Below, in pieces: positions 35,444 to 44,376 of a DNA stretch of 64,000 nucleotides. Source of the stretch: CAWATZ01 sp963784995 (GTDB lineage Bacteria; Planctomycetota; Planctomycetia; Gemmatales; Gemmataceae); assembly GCA_963784995.1 (NCBI GenBank), contig CAWATZ010000003.1, positions 1,178,001 through 1,242,000 on the forward strand, written 5' to 3'. The notes beneath the pieces were generated by a model, which worked only from the letters and a program-made list of their open reading frames with translations, was not told the origin of the DNA and did no database searches. The translations under genes and the position numbers were made by a program. Numbering within the stretch: the first letter of the stretch is position 1; every line of letters starts with the position of its first letter.

Positions 35444-36685
35444 TCACTGCTTGAATAGCTCGACGTGCTTGTACTCGCCGCCCAGCACTTCCTTGCTGCT
35501 GACGCCGAGGTACTTGTCCATGATCGTCGCGTACACCTGCCGGAAGTCGGTGTGGTGCTTGATGTTCCCAGCCGCCAGGGTGGTCAGGCTCGGGTGCGCC
35601 CCGACGACGCCGGGCTTGACCTTGCCGCCGATCAGGAACATCGGGGCGGCCTCGCCGTGGTCGGTGCCCTTGCTGCCGTTCTCCTTGGCCCGCCGGCCGA
35701 ACTCCGAGAACGTCATCACCAGCACCCGGTCCCGATGGCCGCGGGCCGCCAGGTCCTTGAAGAACGCGGTGATGGCAGCCGACAGCTGGTTGAGCAGGTT
35801 GGCGTGAGCCGGGGCCTGGCCGGCGTGCGTGTCGAAGTTGCCGATCGAGACGTAGAAGATCCGCGCTCCCAGGTCGGCGTCGATCAGTTGGGCGGCCAGG
35901 CGCAGCCGATTGGCAAGGTTGTTGTTCTGCGGATAGGTCGCTTTGGGCTGGTAGTTCTTGCCGATCTCCTGCAAACGCCGGCTGCTGGCGTAGGTGTTGG
36001 CCGCGGTGCGGGAGACGAAATCGAGCAGGCCGGACTTGCTGTCGGAGGGTTGGACCGCCCCTTCGATCACCTCGCGCTGGTTCTTCTTGTCGGCCCCACT
36101 GGCGGCAGCCAGCTGCAGCTGGAACTCTTCCAGGGTGCTGATCGACGGGACGCGCATCGGCGAACCCTCGACGGCCAGGGGCGACCCTTCGTTATTACCC
36201 TTCAGATGGAACGCGGGCACGCCCGGCATCGCCTTGAGGGCCCGGCCCAGCCAGCCCTCGGTCAGGTCTTTGGCCGTCGAGGCCGCCTGCCAGATGTCCA
36301 TGCTGCGGAAGTGCGACTGCGTCGGATTGGGATAGCCGACGCCCTGGACGATGCTCAGGGCATTGTCCTGGAGCAGCTCCGCCAGGCCGGTCAACTGCGG
36401 ATGCAGGCCGATCTCGTCGTTGACCTTCTTCAGCTGGGAAGTGGGCTGCTTCAGGGTCGGGCGGAGTTTCGCGTACTCCGGGTCCTTGAAGGGCACCACG
36501 GTGTTCAGACCGTCGTTGCCGCCGGTCAGCTCGATGACAACAAGGATGGTGTCTTTCGCACCGGGTTTGCCGCTGTTGGGAGCGGCCAGGGCGGTGCGGG
36601 TGACGAAACCAGGAACGGTCAGGCCCCAGGCGACCACGCCGCCGGCGGCCGAGCTTCGCAGGAAATCACGACGATTCAGGTTCAT
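35444..36685 (-). CDS. DUF1501 protein with Tat signal
   Basis: A 413-residue DUF1501 protein. The Tat signal MNLNRRDFLRSSAAGGVVAW ends near TRTALAAP. Family marks are TILVVIELTGGNDGLNTVVP, QSHFRSMDIWQAASTAKDL, YVSIGNFDTHAGQAPAHANL, and VMTFSEFGRRAKENGSKGTD close to the end. This subtype, with the GGNDGLN motif, is the one that usually follows a DUF1800 gene, as it does here on the same strand. The export pathway is twin-arginine, implying a folded, perhaps metal-binding, extracytoplasmic protein. A palindrome fills the space between it and the DUF1800 gene. Confidence 0.95.
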   Translation of the reverse strand: MNLNRRDFLRSSAAGGVVAWGLTVPGFVTRTALAAPNSGKPGAKDTILVVIELTGGNDGLNTVVPFKDPEYAKLRPTLKQPTSQLKKVNDEIGLHPQLTGLAELLQDNALSIVQGVGYPNPTQSHFRSMDIWQAASTAKDLTEGWLGRALKAMPGVPAFHLKGNNEGSPLAVEGSPMRVPSISTLEEFQLQLAAASGADKKNQREVIEGAVQPSDSKSGLLDFVSRTAANTYASSRRLQEIGKNYQPKATYPQNNNLANRLRLAAQLIDADLGARIFYVSIGNFDTHAGQAPAHANLLNQLSAAITAFFKDLAARGHRDRVLVMTFSEFGRRAKENGSKGTDHGEAAPMFLIGGKVKPGVVGAHPSLTTLAAGNIKHHTDFRQVYATIMDKYLGVSSKEVLGGEYKHVELFKQ

Positions 36686-36725
36686 GGGAATCCCCTTGGC
36701 AGTTCGTAGTTCTCGGCACTCTTCG

Positions 36726-36783
36726 ATGAGCCGCCGGGTTTATCCCGGCGGGGAAGACCGCCGGGATAAACCCGGCGGCTCAT
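36726..36783. repeat. palindromic repeat (GAGCCGCCGGGTTTATCC)
   Basis: Perfect 26-bp arms (36726-36751 and 36758-36783) with a 6-nt loop. It lies in the 114-nt gap between the DUF1800 and DUF1501 genes of one operon, so it may affect downstream expression or mRNA stability. Confidence 0.92.
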
Positions 36784-36799
36784 TCGCGGAGCAGCTCTC

Positions 36800-38206
36800 T
36801 CAATCCAACTGATACTCGGGCAATGTCAACACCAGGTGGGCCAGCGAGCGAACGCGGTGGTCGGCCGCGTCCTCGTTGGTCCAGTAAATCGGAAAGGTCT
36901 CCCGGGTCGCAAGAGTCACGTACTCTTGCAGTCGGGTCTTCGCGACGGCCTGCGTGTCTCCTTGCAAGAACAGGTCCAGGAAGAAGGAGATGACCTCCTC
37001 GTCCCGGGTCTTGCCGTACTTGCGGGCCAGCTTGGCCGGGTCGGTCCGGTTGTTGAAACGCACGTCCTCGGTGGAGGTCAGGGCCAGCGCCAGGTTCTGC
37101 CGATAGAGCAGCGTCTGCCCGTTGAGCCAGGACTGGCCGCCGTCCCAGCCCTTGACCGAGGGCGGGAAGAAGACGTTTTGCCCCAGCTCCTGCAGCGACA
37201 CCGCCAGAAGGGTGGTCCCGACCTTGCCCTCCAGCGCCCGGACGATCCCCAGGGCGAAATCGACTGGCGACTTGATCTTCGTCCGGTAAACCTCGGTCGA
37301 GAAGAACAGGTTCGAGCGCAGCATGGTCTCGACCAGCTCCCCGAAGTTGAAGCCGCTACTGCGGAAGCGCGTGGCCAGCGGCTCCAGCAAGGCGGGCGTT
37401 GCCGGGACCGTCTCGCTGATCAGGAAGCGGAACAGCTTGCCGGCGATGAAGTAGGGGCAGGACTTCTGTTCCAGGCAAATCTTGACGATGTCGTCGGCCT
37501 GGAAGTTCCCGGTCTTACCCAGGACGGTCTTCTCGCCGTCGTCGAACTGGTCCTTGTTCCAGTGGGCCTTGTCGCCCCGGATCTCCCAGCCGGTGAAGGC
37601 GCGGGCAGCCTGGCGGATGTCCTTCTCGCTGTAATGGCCGATGCCCAGGCTGAAAAGCTCCATCAGCTCGCGGGCATAGTTCTCGTTAGGGTTGCCCTTC
37701 TTGCTGTCCCGGCCGTCCAGCCAGATCAGCATGGCCGGGTCGCTGGACATGCCCTGGAGCAGCTCGGCGTAGTTGCCCAGGGCGTGCTTGCGCATCAGCT
37801 CATACTGGCCGAGCATGAAGCGGGCGCTGTTGACCTTGGCGTTGCTGGTGGCGAAGTGGTTGTGCCAGAACAGGGTCAGCTTTTCCTGGAGCGGATGCGG
37901 AGTGTAGAGCATCCGGTAGAGCCACCAGGCCCGGATCTGCTGACCGTTGTTGACCCGGGCGATGGAGTCGGCCAGCGGTTTGGTGTCGGCGTCGAATTTG
38001 GCCTGACCGGAGCCGCCTTTGAGCAAGCGGTCAATGGTCTTGGCGGGGCCGTCCTTGAGCGCGGTCTGCAACTCGGTCCAGTTCGCTCCGAATCCAGCCC
38101 GGCGGTACAGATGGCCCACGCGCTTCAGGTCCCAGGGCATCTTGTCCGAGGGCTGGTAAACGTCCCAGGCCCAGGCCGGGGAAATCGTCTTGGTATTCTC
38201 CAACAT
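36800..38206 (-). CDS. DUF1800 protein
   Basis: A 468-residue protein of the DUF1800 family. Marks include VGHLYRRAGFGANWTELQTA near the N-terminus and LYTPHPLQEKLTLFWHNHFA, with ARELMELFSLGIGHYSEKDI and ARAFTGWEI further on. The family co-occurs with DUF1501 genes in many bacteria and the pair is presumed to work together outside the cell membrane; function unknown. There is no obvious signal peptide, so export may depend on the Tat-exported DUF1501 partner, which is inference. The start is 14 nt after the stop of the upstream gene, so the three minus-strand genes (39981 to 35444) form an operon. Confidence 0.95.
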   Translation of the reverse strand: MLENTKTISPAWAWDVYQPSDKMPWDLKRVGHLYRRAGFGANWTELQTALKDGPAKTIDRLLKGGSGQAKFDADTKPLADSIARVNNGQQIRAWWLYRMLYTPHPLQEKLTLFWHNHFATSNAKVNSARFMLGQYELMRKHALGNYAELLQGMSSDPAMLIWLDGRDSKKGNPNENYARELMELFSLGIGHYSEKDIRQAARAFTGWEIRGDKAHWNKDQFDDGEKTVLGKTGNFQADDIVKICLEQKSCPYFIAGKLFRFLISETVPATPALLEPLATRFRSSGFNFGELVETMLRSNLFFSTEVYRTKIKSPVDFALGIVRALEGKVGTTLLAVSLQELGQNVFFPPSVKGWDGGQSWLNGQTLLYRQNLALALTSTEDVRFNNRTDPAKLARKYGKTRDEEVISFFLDLFLQGDTQAVAKTRLQEYVTLATRETFPIYWTNEDAADHRVRSLAHLVLTLPEYQLD

Positions 38207-38220
38207 GAGGGTCTCCCGTG

Positions 38221-39981
38221 TTATTTCCTGGTCCGCTCGGCCTTCTCGGTCTGGACGCGAATGTCAAAGCGCGTTTCCGTCTCCTTGAAGGTGAAGCCAA
38301 AGTTCAGCGATCCCTGCCGGCGCAGCAGGGCGATAAACGACTTGACCTGTTCCTTGGCCTCCGCGGCCGGCAGCGCCTGGTCAAGGATGGCCTGGGTCAC
38401 CAGTTGATCCTCGAACAGCTGCAAAATCTCGGCGATGCCCGACGAGTAGATCCGCGAATGCGAGGTCGCCTGCACGACCGGCACTGGCCGTTTCGCTTCC
38501 GCCTGGAGCAGATCGACCAGCTCCTTGCCCAGCTCGATGGTCGAACACAGCACGAACTGGTTGCCGACGCTGGCGAAGCAGGGGCTGAAGTTGAAGCGAA
38601 TGTCGTTGACGTCCTGGCGCAGCGGCTTGTCCTCGGGGAAGCGGTAGCCGACTACCTTGACGCCCTTGTACGTTTCCTCGACCAGCTTCAGACTGGCCTG
38701 GTTGCCGGCGAGGAAGGCGGCCCCACGCAGGACTGTTTCCATCGTCTTGCTGAACGTCTTCTCGTCGCGCATCTCAAAGACGAAGGCGAAGGCGGGAATC
38801 GACGTTTTGGGCTGAATGGAATAGCCAGCCTTCGGCTGATTGGCCACCACCGTGCGATGGTACGTCCCCGCCGCGGTCAGCAGCTTGTTGATCTGCAAGC
38901 CAGGCAGGGGAATCCGGCCGGTGTTCTTTTCAAAGTCCTCCAGCGCCTTGACCGCTTCCTTCTTGAAGAGCTTCTCCCGATCCGCCCAGATCCGGGCCAG
39001 GTCGAAGTAGTTGGTGTCGCTGTAGAGGACGCTCTTCGGTTCCAGCAGAGGCCGGGCGCCGGTGACCTTGGGATCGGGCGGCATGTGCAGGGCCAGCTCG
39101 GGCCCCATGCCCTCCCGGCCGCACGGCATGCGGATGGTGGTCAGGAAGCCGTCCGGCGTCCGGGTGATCCCGGCACAGACGTACGGCGTCCGCCCCAGCA
39201 CGTCCAGCACCGGGCCCACGGTGATGGCCTGGAAGGCGTCGCGCGGCGTCTTGTAGAATGTGGCCGCCCCGGGGGCCTTGCGGACCGTTTCCATGTTCAG
39301 CCAGACGCTGGCCAGCAAGTTCCTGGGCAGCAGGTTGTGGGCATCCTGGACCGAGGCGCTGTCGGCCAGACTTTGGCCGCCCTTGCCTTGAGCCAGCTCC
39401 AGACCCTTTTGCAGGGCGAAATCGCGGTTGGAGATGAGGATGGTCGGGCCCGCAGTGGCCAGCAGGAAGTCCCCGATCTTGACCACCTCGGTCCCTTGCA
39501 TGGTGATCTTCTCGATCTTGATCTTGGCTTCCTGGCGCTGCAGTTCCTGCTCGGCGATCTTGAGGGCCAGCTCGACGAACTGTTTGGTCCGCTTCTCGTC
39601 CTTGCCCTGGATCACCAGCAGCGCGGGTGCGGGGTTGGGTCCGAACTTGATGCCCAGGGCCACGCCGCCGCTGGTCAACTCCTCGAGCAGGTCGGGATAC
39701 CTGGCCCCCAGCTCCTTCTCGTAGTAAGCGAGCAATTGAAAGAAACGCCGGGCCTGGGTCGAGTTGAAGAACTCCCGGGTATTGGGGAACTTCTGCAGCT
39801 CCTTGACGAAGTCCAGGCCCAGGAGCAGGTCGTGGACCTGGCGGACGCTGCGGACCTCCACCAGCAGGTCGGCCTCGGCGGGGATCAGCTTCAGGGCAGG
39901 GGAGGGCGGCTCGGCCCGGACCAGTTCCGCACTGAGCAGCAACGAGGTCAGGCCAGCCAGGAACAGACTCTTGCAGCGCAT
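38221..39981 (-). CDS. secreted DUF3352-like protein
   Basis: A 586-residue protein with signal peptide MRCKSLFLAGLTSLLLSAEL. The mature part opens LKLIPAEADLLVEVRSVRQV, which resembles DUF3352-like proteins that begin with a Pro-Ala-Asp segment. It has several repeated alpha/beta units (FALQKGLELAQGKGG, FVLCSTIELGKELVDLLQAE). No catalytic motif is clear. AAGGAG lies about 10 nt before the ATG at 39981, and the frame extends further upstream only without a ribosome binding site. It is the first gene of an operon with DUF1800 and DUF1501. Confidence 0.8.
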   Translation of the reverse strand: MRCKSLFLAGLTSLLLSAELVRAEPPSPALKLIPAEADLLVEVRSVRQVHDLLLGLDFVKELQKFPNTREFFNSTQARRFFQLLAYYEKELGARYPDLLEELTSGGVALGIKFGPNPAPALLVIQGKDEKRTKQFVELALKIAEQELQRQEAKIKIEKITMQGTEVVKIGDFLLATAGPTILISNRDFALQKGLELAQGKGGQSLADSASVQDAHNLLPRNLLASVWLNMETVRKAPGAATFYKTPRDAFQAITVGPVLDVLGRTPYVCAGITRTPDGFLTTIRMPCGREGMGPELALHMPPDPKVTGARPLLEPKSVLYSDTNYFDLARIWADREKLFKKEAVKALEDFEKNTGRIPLPGLQINKLLTAAGTYHRTVVANQPKAGYSIQPKTSIPAFAFVFEMRDEKTFSKTMETVLRGAAFLAGNQASLKLVEETYKGVKVVGYRFPEDKPLRQDVNDIRFNFSPCFASVGNQFVLCSTIELGKELVDLLQAEAKRPVPVVQATSHSRIYSSGIAEILQLFEDQLVTQAILDQALPAAEAKEQVKSFIALLRRQGSLNFGFTFKETETRFDIRVQTEKAERTRK

Positions 39982-40093
39982 GTGCGGCAGGCTCCTTGGG
40001 CGGGTCGGAACAGGTCGATTGACAAGTACGCGGTCGTAGGGAATACTCAACCTTTGCGGGATGGGTTTCACAAAGTGGATCGAGGAGCGACTC

Positions 40094-40960
40094 ATGAGCC
40101 TGACCCTGGCGGTCACCGCCGACCTCCACTGGGGCCATCGCCGGGGAGGGGAAGCCAACGACCAGCTGGTGGGCTGGGTCCGGGCTCACCCTCCGGACGT
40201 TCTGGTGCTGGCCGGCGACGTGGGCTCGGGAGACAACTTTGCCGGGTGTCTGGAGCAGTTCCTTTCGGTGCCTGCCCGGAAGTGTCTGGTGCCCGGCAAT
40301 CACGACATCTGGGTGCCCTCCGAAACGGACGAGGACTCCCTGACCCGCTACCGGCAAACCTTGCCGGCCATCGCCCGGCAGCACGGCTTCCATTATCTCG
40401 ATCAGGCCCCCCTCTATTTCCCCGACGAGGACCTGGCCCTGGTAGGCACCATGAACTGGTACGACTACAGCTGGTCAGCGGAGCGGCTGCGGACGGCCTT
40501 CCCCGGTGAGGAACAGCGCCTGCAAAGCAAGCGTTTCACCCGCGGCCGGCACAACGACGCCAACTTTGTCCGCTGGCCGCTGGACGACATCCGCTTCACG
40601 GCCCAGCTGGTCGCCGCCTTCGAGCAGCAACTGAACGAGGCCCTGAGGCGCGTCGGCCGGATCATCGTCGTCGCGCATCATCCTCCCCTGCATGGCCTGG
40701 GTTTTCCTCGGGAAGAGAATAACGAACACGACCTGGATGCGTATTTGTGGGACGCCTTCAGCGGCAATCGGGCCCTGGAGGAACTGCTGACCCGGCACGC
40801 CGAGCGCATCGACCTGGTTTTTTGTGGCCACACGCATCGGGCCCGCGAGTGCCGGGTGGGTCACGTGCGTGGGTACAACGTCGGCGGCGATTACCACTTC
40901 AAGCGCTTGCTGTGGCTGGACTGGCCGGCGGGGACCATCACACCGCACGAGTTCTCCTGA
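40094..40960 (+). CDS. calcineurin-like metallophosphoesterase
   Basis: A 288-residue enzyme with all metal-binding motifs of the family in order: D-x-H in ADLHWGHRR, G-D in VLVLAGDVGSGDN, G-N-H-D in VPGNHDIWVP, the HH pair in VVAHHPPLHG, and G-H-T-H in VFCGHTHRARE. It should hydrolyse a phosphoester with two metal ions in the cytoplasm; the substrate is unknown. ATG 40094 has GGAG 7-8 nt upstream and begins MSLTLAVTADLHWGH, the usual opening strand of the family, so the upstream start at 40061 is less likely. It diverges from the DUF3352-like gene. Confidence 0.92.
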   Translation: MSLTLAVTADLHWGHRRGGEANDQLVGWVRAHPPDVLVLAGDVGSGDNFAGCLEQFLSVPARKCLVPGNHDIWVPSETDEDSLTRYRQTLPAIARQHGFHYLDQAPLYFPDEDLALVGTMNWYDYSWSAERLRTAFPGEEQRLQSKRFTRGRHNDANFVRWPLDDIRFTAQLVAAFEQQLNEALRRVGRIIVVAHHPPLHGLGFPREENNEHDLDAYLWDAFSGNRALEELLTRHAERIDLVFCGHTHRARECRVGHVRGYNVGGDYHFKRLLWLDWPAGTITPHEFS

Positions 40961-40981
40961 GCGATCCCTGCCAACGCAATG

Positions 40982-41012
40982 CAACCGGGGGCCCATCCTG
41001 GGCCCCCGGTTG
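40982..41012. terminator. hairpin between convergent genes
   Basis: CAACCGGGGGCCCA, a 3-nt loop, and its perfect complement form a 14-bp GC-rich stem. It lies 22 nt after the phosphoesterase stop and 29 nt before the convergent stop at 41041. No T-tract follows on either strand, so intrinsic termination is plausible but not typical. Confidence 0.6.
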
Positions 41013-41040
41013 TCGGTGGTTCTCTGTTCCGTTTCTCGCG

Positions 41041-41577
41041 TTACCGGACGAAGGGACCGTAGCCGTAGCCGTAGCCGTAGTTGTAGCCGGGGTAGTAGCC
41101 CGGGTAGTAACCGGGGTAGTAACCGCGATACGGATTGGCGGAGGGGAAGTAGCCGACCGGCTGGGCGACGCTGGGGCTGCTGGGGCTGCCCGAGGGCATC
41201 GGCTTGGGCGGGATCGTGCTGGACCCACCAGCATTGCCGCCACTGCCAAATCCCTGGTCGGCGAAGTCTGCGCCAAACCCCCCCATGCCAAACGGAGCCA
41301 GGCCGTAGCCGGCCGGGTCGTACCCTCCCCCGTGCCCCATCGGGCCCATTGGGCCGGCCGGGCCCATCGGGCCGGCCGGGCCATATCCGTGCCCAAACCC
41401 GCCGCCGCCCGGGACGTTCTGCCCCTTGAGCACGCCCCACAGGACGCTGTTGCCGCCGCCTTCCCAGCCCAGGTTGAAGCCGACACCGACGTTGAATTTA
41501 CTCCAGGCCTGCACCTGGTGCTGTGTGCCCAGCATCAAACCCAGGGCCAGCAGGCCCCCCGCAAGGATCTTGTTCAT
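41041..41577 (-). CDS. secreted Gly/Tyr/Pro-rich low-complexity protein
   Basis: A 178-residue exported protein. Signal peptide: MNKILAGGLLALGLMLGTQH, cleaved near VQA. The mature part starts WSKFNVGVGFNLGWEGGGNS. It then has G-P-A-G-P-M-G-P repeats, collagen-like in spacing, and ends in tyrosine repeats (YYPGYYPGYYPGYNYGYGYG). Such Gly/Tyr-rich proteins are common among planctomycete exported proteins and may be structural or matrix-forming; no function is established. The start is supported by the signal peptide; the frame opens 17 codons earlier. Confidence 0.82.
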   Translation of the reverse strand: MNKILAGGLLALGLMLGTQHQVQAWSKFNVGVGFNLGWEGGGNSVLWGVLKGQNVPGGGGFGHGYGPAGPMGPAGPMGPMGHGGGYDPAGYGLAPFGMGGFGADFADQGFGSGGNAGGSSTIPPKPMPSGSPSSPSVAQPVGYFPSANPYRGYYPGYYPGYYPGYNYGYGYGYGPFVR

Positions 41578-42073
41578 GAATGCCTCTTCTCGTTCCCGCT
41601 GTTGTGGATTGTCAGTCCGCGCCGTCACCCTTCCTTTCCTCCAACTTGAGGAAATCTTGACGGGAAGGGGACACCCGAAACATTCCCCATACCGGCGCTG
41701 CGGGCGAGAGAAAAATTGCCCGATCGTGCCAACCAGACCAGAAAGACGCTGGTTTCCTGCGCATCCGACCCTTTTCCAGATCTTTGCGCCTGTTCCGCTC
41801 CAGAAGCGCTTCAGGCGCAGCCGATGGGAACGGTTTGACCGCTACTTCTCCTCGCCACTTGAAGGATTCCATCCCCGTTACACCGATTTATCGTTTCGCG
41901 CTCGCTCGGCCCAGCGCGAAACGATAAATCAAAACAATCCACCTCTCCCCTCCAACCCTTCTCCTCGGCGGAGTAAGGGGAGAAGGCTGGTGCTGCCTTG
42001 TCAATCCGCCAAGGTCCGGGATACGATACCCACAGCGGAATTGTCTCCCAACGCCCGGCGAGAGTCCCCAACC
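41578..42073. other. 496-nt intergenic region between divergent genes
   Basis: No convincing gene. It must hold the promoters of the Gly/Tyr-rich gene (minus) and the STAS gene (plus). It contains the family 2 palindrome at 41885-41930 and a short imperfect palindrome around 41966-41991 (CCTTCTCC.. and GGAGAAGG). Nothing else was recognised. Confidence 0.6.
41885..41930. repeat. palindromic repeat, family 2
   Basis: 18-bp perfect arms (41885-41902 and 41913-41930), the same sequence as the arms at 12355-12401, with a different loop. That the stem is conserved while the loop differs indicates a dispersed element kept for its structure. Confidence 0.88.
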
Positions 42074-42508
42074 ATGCCAGAACACGTACTGAAGCATCTG
42101 ACTTGCCCCGTGGTGGTCCTGCGCCTCATCCCCGAGAAAGTGATTGGCGATACCCTGGCGGACGAACTGCGGGACGAGCTGCTGGCGATCTATCTCTCCG
42201 CACACGCCCAGCACCTCGTCCTCGATTTCTCGGCCGTCCGCTACCTCTCCAGCGCCGGCTTTCGGCCCCTGCTGCGGCTCAACCGCCAGGTGCGCGAGCG
42301 TGGCGGCCGGCTCATCCTTTGTCGCCTCTGCGCCGAGGTCAAGGAGATCTTTGAAGTCACGCGCCTGATCAGCGATAACCGCCTGATGCCGGCCACCTTC
42401 GAGGTGCAGCGGGACGTGCCGGCGGCCTTGGCCCATCTCCTTCAGGAGCCTGCGGCACCCGCAGTCGAGCGGCCCGCGGAACCGAGCGACGGCGTCACGG
42501 AGGGGTAA
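42074..42508 (+). CDS. STAS-domain anti-sigma factor antagonist
   Basis: A 144-residue single STAS domain. Key elements are VVVLRLIPEKVIGDTLADEL at the N-terminus, HLVLDFSAVRYLSSAGFRPL, which holds the phosphorylatable serine in the usual D-x-S...L-S-S-A-G context, and GGRLILCRLCAEVKEIFEVT. Such proteins bind anti-sigma kinases (SpoIIAA/RsbV type) and release sigma factors in a partner-switching pathway. The tail (about 25 residues) is Pro/Ala/Glu-rich. No partner kinase gene is adjacent. The start is the first ATG of the domain; a longer reading frame upstream runs through the palindrome and is unlikely. Confidence 0.88.
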   Translation: MPEHVLKHLTCPVVVLRLIPEKVIGDTLADELRDELLAIYLSAHAQHLVLDFSAVRYLSSAGFRPLLRLNRQVRERGGRLILCRLCAEVKEIFEVTRLISDNRLMPATFEVQRDVPAALAHLLQEPAAPAVERPAEPSDGVTEG

Positions 42509-42555
42509 CGCGGCCCCTGGGTGCAGCAATTCCCCTGCAAACCCCCACGAGTTCC

Positions 42556-42584
42556 TTGTTGCTGCCGGGGGGAAGTTGTATAAT
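42556..42584 (+). promoter_or_regulatory. sigma-70-like promoter of purF
   Basis: TTGTTG (42556-42561), a 17-nt spacer and a perfect TATAAT (42579-42584). Transcription would begin about 60 nt before the purF ATG. Confidence 0.5.
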
Positions 42585-42655
42585 GCCTTCTGTTTCCCCG
42601 GTACAACATGGACTCGTGACCAGGAACTGTTCCGCTCCCTGGGGGTATTGGTTTC

Positions 42656-44251
42656 ATGGGTGAACTGCACCACGAATGCGGCATTGCAGCAATCTATCAC
42701 CTCCCGGGAGGGGCGCCCTCCCGGCTCGCTCCCCTGGCAGGACCGGAACAAGTCTCACGGCTGATGCCCCGCATCCTGCTCGATCTGCAAAACCGAGGTC
42801 AGCTGGCGGCCGGCTTCTCCACCTTCAACCCCAGCCGGGAAAAACTCCTGGACACCCACAAGCAGATCGGCACCGTCATCGAGGCCTTCCGCCTCAGTCA
42901 CCAGGCCAAATATGACAGCATCATGCGGGAGTTCGCCGGCCGGGCCGCCATCGGCCACGTCCGCTATGCCACCTGCGGGGCCAACGATCGCAGCTATGCC
43001 CAGCCGTTCGAGCGCCATCACGGCTGCAAATGGAAGTGGTTCGCCTTCGCCTTCAACGGCCAGCTGACCAACTTCACCGAGCTGCGCGATCAGCTGCTCA
43101 CCCAGACCGACTACCACCTGACCCGCAACATCGATACGGAAGTGATCATGCACTACCTCAGCCATGAGCTGAGCCAGTGCGGCGACGACCGGCCCGACCT
43201 GGTCCGGGTCTTCTCCCGGCTGAGCGAGAAGTTCGACGGGGCCTACAACCTGGTCTTCCTCAACGCCATGGGCGACCTGGTGGTGCTGCGCGACCCCAAC
43301 GGGTTTCGGCCCCTGTGCGTTGCCCAGGACGGCCAGCTGTTCGCGGCCGCCAGCGAGAGCGCACCGCTGCTCAACCTGGGTTTCCGGGAGGTCCGTTCCC
43401 TGGAGCCGGGCGAGATGATCCTGATCCAGGACGGTGAGATCCGCCAGGAACGCTTTGCCGCCCGGCGCACCCCTTCGCACTGCTTCTTTGAGTGGATCTA
43501 CTTCGCCAACGTGGCCAGCACCCTGGACGAGCGCAACGTCTACCTGACCCGTGCCGCCCTGGGCAAGGAACTGGCCCGGCAGGAGCAGCTGCTGGCCCAG
43601 GTGCCGCTGGACGGGGACACCATCGTCGTGCCCGTGCCCGACACCGGCAAGGCCGCCGCCGACGCCATGGCCTACGCCCTGGGACTCCCTTCGGTGGAAG
43701 GCTTGATCCGCAACCGCTACATCGGCCGGACCTTCATCGAAGGCCAGAACCGGGTCGAGCGAGTGCAGCTGAAATACACGCCGCTGCGCGAGGTGCTGGC
43801 CGGCAAGCGCGTCTTGCTGATCGAAGACACGATCGTCCGCAGCACCACCATGAAGACGCTGCTCAGCGACCTGCGGCAGCGCGGCGGGGCCCGCGAGATC
43901 CACGTCCGCGTCGCCTGCCCGCCGATCATCGCGCCCTGCTTCTACGGCATCGACATGTCTACCGTGCGCGAGCTGTTCGCGCCGCGCTTCCTCAAGGGCA
44001 ACCGCCCCACCGACGCCGAGCAGAACGCCATGGCCGCCGAGCTGGGAGCGGACAGTCTCTTTTATCTGCCGCTGGAAGCGGTCGCCCGCTGCATCGGCCT
44101 GGATGCGAGCAACCTGTGCCGGGCCTGCCTCACCGGCGATTATCCGACGCCGACCGGCAAGAAGCTCTATCAGCTGTCGCTGATCAACCGCAACGGCAGC
44201 CTCAATAATGGCCGGACGTACGAGATGCCGGCAGTGCGAGCGGCAACGTGA
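42656..44251 (+). CDS. purF: amidophosphoribosyltransferase
   Basis: A 531-residue enzyme for the first step of purine synthesis: PRPP + glutamine gives phosphoribosylamine. The N-terminal Ntn glutamine amidotransferase domain opens MGELHHECGIAAIYH; Cys8 is the probable nucleophile after removal of a short leader. It continues with GHVRYATCG and FNGQLTN. The C-terminal phosphoribosyltransferase domain has VLLIEDTIVRSTTMK, the PRPP-binding loop, and VPVPDTGKAAADAMAYAL. The residues DASNLCRACLTGDYPTPTG near the end match the type I enzymes. Cytoplasmic. It is preceded by a good promoter and followed by a palindrome. Confidence 0.93.
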   Translation: MGELHHECGIAAIYHLPGGAPSRLAPLAGPEQVSRLMPRILLDLQNRGQLAAGFSTFNPSREKLLDTHKQIGTVIEAFRLSHQAKYDSIMREFAGRAAIGHVRYATCGANDRSYAQPFERHHGCKWKWFAFAFNGQLTNFTELRDQLLTQTDYHLTRNIDTEVIMHYLSHELSQCGDDRPDLVRVFSRLSEKFDGAYNLVFLNAMGDLVVLRDPNGFRPLCVAQDGQLFAAASESAPLLNLGFREVRSLEPGEMILIQDGEIRQERFAARRTPSHCFFEWIYFANVASTLDERNVYLTRAALGKELARQEQLLAQVPLDGDTIVVPVPDTGKAAADAMAYALGLPSVEGLIRNRYIGRTFIEGQNRVERVQLKYTPLREVLAGKRVLLIEDTIVRSTTMKTLLSDLRQRGGAREIHVRVACPPIIAPCFYGIDMSTVRELFAPRFLKGNRPTDAEQNAMAAELGADSLFYLPLEAVARCIGLDASNLCRACLTGDYPTPTGKKLYQLSLINRNGSLNNGRTYEMPAVRAAT

Positions 44252-44288
44252 TCCCCCCTGTACAGATTCGCCAGTCTCCGCTAAGAAT

Positions 44289-44348
44289 GTAGGGAACGCC
44301 CTCTGTGGCGTTCCGTCGGTGTGGAACGCCACAGAGGGCGTTCCCTAC
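44289..44348. repeat. palindromic repeat, family 1
   Basis: 26-bp perfect arms (44289-44314 and 44323-44348). This copy reads CCCTCTGTGG in place of CCCTCCGTGG in both arms, a compensated change that preserves pairing. It lies 37 nt after purF. Confidence 0.92.
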
Positions 44349-44376
44349 AACACCCAACCACGCAGGAGCGTTCCCC

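Noticed and set aside
36726..36783. Calling the intergenic palindromes intrinsic terminators
   Set aside because: Most lack a T-tract, and several lie within operons, so only those between convergent genes or with TTTT are suggested as terminators.
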